Source: Piromyces finnis
Taxonomy: Eukaryota; Neocallimastigomycota; Neocallimastigomycetes; Neocallimastigales; Neocallimastigaceae
Reading direction: 5' to 3'
NCBI GenBank assembly: GCA_002104945.1
Contig: MCFH01000006.1
Span: 718,501-782,500, forward strand
DNA length: 64,000 nucleotides
The notes under the pieces are model-generated. The model had not been told where the DNA came from, ran no database searches, and saw only the letters and a list, made by a program, of their open reading frames with translations. Shown one piece after another: positions 61,299-64,000 of the stretch. Position 1 is the stretch's first letter; each line of letters begins with the position of its first letter. The position numbers were made by a program, and so were the translations under genes.

Positions 61299-64000
61299 AT
61301 GAATATTGAATTTCCAGTTGCAAATGTTGCAAAAAATTCACCACCAACCTCTGTTTATCAACAATGTAACCAACTTATTCAGGTTATATGGTCACTTTCG
61401 AATCATCATGAGATAAATAAAAATATGGAAAATGGTTATGATTTTAGAAAGGCACTTTTCCCAAATGGAACAGAAAATGTTGAAGGATCAAAAAAAGATC
61501 CTGTGACAATATTATGGGATTTTTGTGCGTTAGGTAGTTCATTGTGTGCTATTATAAATTTATTTAAGGATAGTGAAAAAATAAAGATAATTGAAATTGA
61601 ACCAGAACGTCCAATAGACGAAACAATGAAAATGAGAAAAAAATCAGTTTTTTTGTTTATTAAAAGTTGTAAAGATACTTTTAATATGACAGATGGTGAA
61701 CTTTTTAACATTTCTGATGTTTTTCGTGATAATACAAATTACTTTGTAAAGGTAATTATTATTTTAAATATATACATTTTTAATTTATTTTATGATTCTA
61801 ACATTTTATAAATAAATTAGGTTGTTAAAACTCTAAATAATGTAATTGAAAAATTAAAAGAGAAAGAAGGTTTACCAAAAGAATTAATTCCATTACCAGA
61901 AAGTTTAGGAATTACAGAATTAAATGTTGCCAAACCAACTGATTACAGAGCTCAACAAATAAAAGAAATTTTAGAAACTGAAAGAAGTTACGTTAGGGAT
62001 TTAGAATTAATTAGAGTAAGTATTTATTAAATTATTTTAAAATTAGTTATAAAAAAATTAATATTATATACTTTAATAATAGACTTATAAAAATGAAGCA
62101 CAATATGAAGGCGTTATATTAAAAGATAAAGCAGAAAAAATATTCCCAGAGTTTGATGATTTAGTTGAAAAACAAAGAAGATTTTTAATTGATCTTGAAT
62201 CTGAGTTAGCCTTACCAGTTAAAAAACAAAGAATTGGAAATTTGTTCTTGATGCATAGAGAAACTTTTGTTGTATATGAAGCTTATTGTTCAAATCAAGA
62301 AAAAGTATCAGAAATGATTGAAAAAGAAGCAGATTACTATGTTGAAAGTTGGTCAAAAACATATGCTAAATTTAATGGTCTTCCAGAAGGTACAATTGTT
62401 AGCCAAAATAATCAAATTTCTTCATATTTAATTAAACCAGTACAAAGAATTTGCAAATATCCATTATTACTTGAACGTTTATATAAACATGATAAAAAGG
62501 AGAATCATCCATATGCTGAAGAGTTATTACAAGGTTTAGAAGTTATTAAGAGTATTGTTCATAATATTAATGAAGCCAAAAGAATATATGAAAATAATAA
62601 AAAAGTATTTGAATTATATAAAAATGAAATAGATTGGAAAAATTTAAAAGTAAGTATTGATCAGATTATTAAAGGAGCTAAATCAGAAAATGGGAGAAAA
62701 GGATATGATCCAAGTTTAGATGATATGGTAATTAATGAAAAAAATTTTAATAGTATAATATTTGAAAGTAGTAGAGTTTTCGGTAATTTAATATTAACAG
62801 AGCAATTTGAAGTAAGCTCACCTGATGATGGTGATAAACTTTTATATATTTATTTGTTTGAAAAAGTGTTATTATCATTTAAAGAAAGTACTAAAGCCAA
62901 AAAATCAAAAATGGCATTAATTTTGAATAATAATCTTTTCACAACATTTATTACTGGTGTAGAAGATATTTCAATTCCAGAACAAATGAAATTTCAATTT
63001 AAGATTGAAATAAAAAAATCTGATGGTTTTATTTCATATATATTCAAAACCAAAAAAGGTTTAGACTTAGTTCAAAGATGGGTTGAAGCAATACGTGATA
63101 TTAAAACAAAGCGTTCTCAACAACAGGATAATGCTTTTAGTAATAATACTAAATTATTCCATAATTATTCAATTCAAAATCAAGATGAGCAAAGAATCAA
63201 TAATGAAATTAATATGGCTCAAGTACAAAGATCCAATTATGAAAGAAATGCAATTCAAATGCAAAGAGTTAATAATACACCATTAAACAATTACTATAAC
63301 TATAATTCAGTTAACCCACAACAATATAGCCCACAACAATATAACCCACAACAATATCAATATGATCCATATGATGAAGAATTTCCAGAAGAACAGTTAA
63401 ATATGAGAAAAATGGATGAAGCTAATTATATGCCATTTTTGCAAGGTAATTCATATTCTAAAGCGTTACCAAAACAAAAACCAGTACCATTCCGTTCTTC
63501 TTCATTTACAAGAAATGAGTCACAAGAAAATAATTCTAGTTTATCTCAATCTTATTCATCGACAGCTTCAAATTCATATTATAGTGTTGGTAATGAACCA
63601 AGAAATTCTCAGTATGATATTTATTCAAATGATAATTACTATGATGATTCATTCTTAGATGACTATTTTGGGTATGAATCTGATCCAGAAGATAAATATA
63701 TTCCTGAATCAATAAGTAGTAATTCATATAATCAATATCATCCAGGATCTTCTACTTCTCAATATCAGCAGCAACAATATTCAAATAATACTGCTGCTCA
63801 AAACTATTATTCACATAGTCGTTCAAATTCTAATCAATATTCGAATCAAAGTTCAAGAAATTCTTCATATCCGGAGTTACCAACTCCAAACTTTGTTCCA
63901 CCCCCAACATTAATAAATGAAAATAATAGAATGGTAAATGTTATTTTTAATTAATATATATATTTAACTTTTATAATAATAGTATAAATATTAAGAAAAA
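61299..64000 (+). CDS. CDC24: CDC24-like Rho/Cdc42 GEF (CH-DH-PH), 3' end beyond window
   Basis: Exons 61299-61751, 61821-62015 and 62083 onward. The N-terminus (residues ~1-150) is a CDC24-type calponin-homology domain: V-Y-Q-Q-C-N-Q-L, D-F-R-K-A-L-F-P, V-T-I-L-W-D-F-C. It is followed by the DH domain (I-K-E-I-L-E-T-E-R-S-Y-V-R-D-L-E, Y-L-I-K-P-V-Q-R-I-C-K-Y-P-L-L-L). The PH domain follows (R-V-F-G-N-L-I-L, Y-L-F-E-K-V-L-L-S-F, ending W-V-E-A-I). A Gln/Asn/Tyr/Ser-rich tail has Q-Q-Y-x-P repeats. CDC24 proteins activate Cdc42 for polarity and hyphal growth and normally end in a PB1 domain. The exon reads into a stop at 63952, but a GTAAAT donor directly after codon A-T-G at about 63933 suggests splicing to PB1 exons beyond the window. 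Confidence 0.92.

Overview
The window is about 64 kb of extremely AT-rich eukaryotic DNA. Genes are rich in short GT-AG introns and are separated by homopolymer, AT and microsatellite spacers. The gene set looks fungal: a CSC1/OSCA-type channel, a CDC24-like Rho GEF with CH, DH and PH domains, and a hexokinase-family protein. Together with the extreme AT content, Asn-rich and AAT repeats, ankyrin and Stealth proteins, and a bacterial-type PLP decarboxylase, this suggests an early-diverging fungus, most plausibly an anaerobic gut fungus (Neocallimastigomycota). That assignment is inference; another AT-rich eukaryote cannot be excluded from sequence alone.

Layout. 1-976 (-) is an ankyrin-repeat gene cut by the window edge. 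3451-7143 (-) is a nine-exon CSC1/OSCA channel gene, divergent from 8308-8810 (+), a NAA38/LSMD1-type Sm-like gene. 10452-13130 (-) is a Stealth phosphotransferase with a signal anchor. 16131-17542 (+) is a signal peptide/TM/SH3 protein with an in-frame stop. About 18330-18600 (+) is an RNase P RNA gene. 18831-19954 (-) is a DIPP-type Nudix hydrolase, divergent from 21573-25305 (+), a cyclin with an RS tail. 26122-28898 (-) is a PanP-like PLP decarboxylase.

30240-41130 is a transposon cluster, all on the minus strand. A young, intact Ty3/Gypsy element (32110-39084; 419-bp LTRs that look identical) sits inside a non-LTR retrotransposon copy (A). Two later non-LTR insertions (B and C) also sit inside copy A, each with its own target duplication. 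Two older diverged copies (D and E) lie to the left.

41730-42578 (-) is ribosomal protein S13/uS15. 43721-45503 (-) is a hexokinase-like protein lacking the catalytic Asp. 47904-49519 (-) is an EFM7/METTL21-type methyltransferase. 50296-51549 (-) is a macro-domain protein. 52227-52979 (-) is dynein light chain LC8. 54611-58385 (+) is VPS33 with a probable U12-type AT-AC intron. 61299 to the window end (+) is the CDC24-like GEF, whose last exons probably lie beyond the window.

Most genes are unrelated housekeeping or signalling genes, with no operon logic. Exon models were assembled by hand from splice signals, reading phase and family conservation; where stated, summed exon lengths are multiples of three. 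The most interesting points are the AT-AC intron in VPS33, the RNase P RNA gene with an internal T8 run and no downstream T-tract, the catalytic Asp-to-Asn hexokinase, the nested retroelement stack, and the Gypsy -1 frameshift signal.
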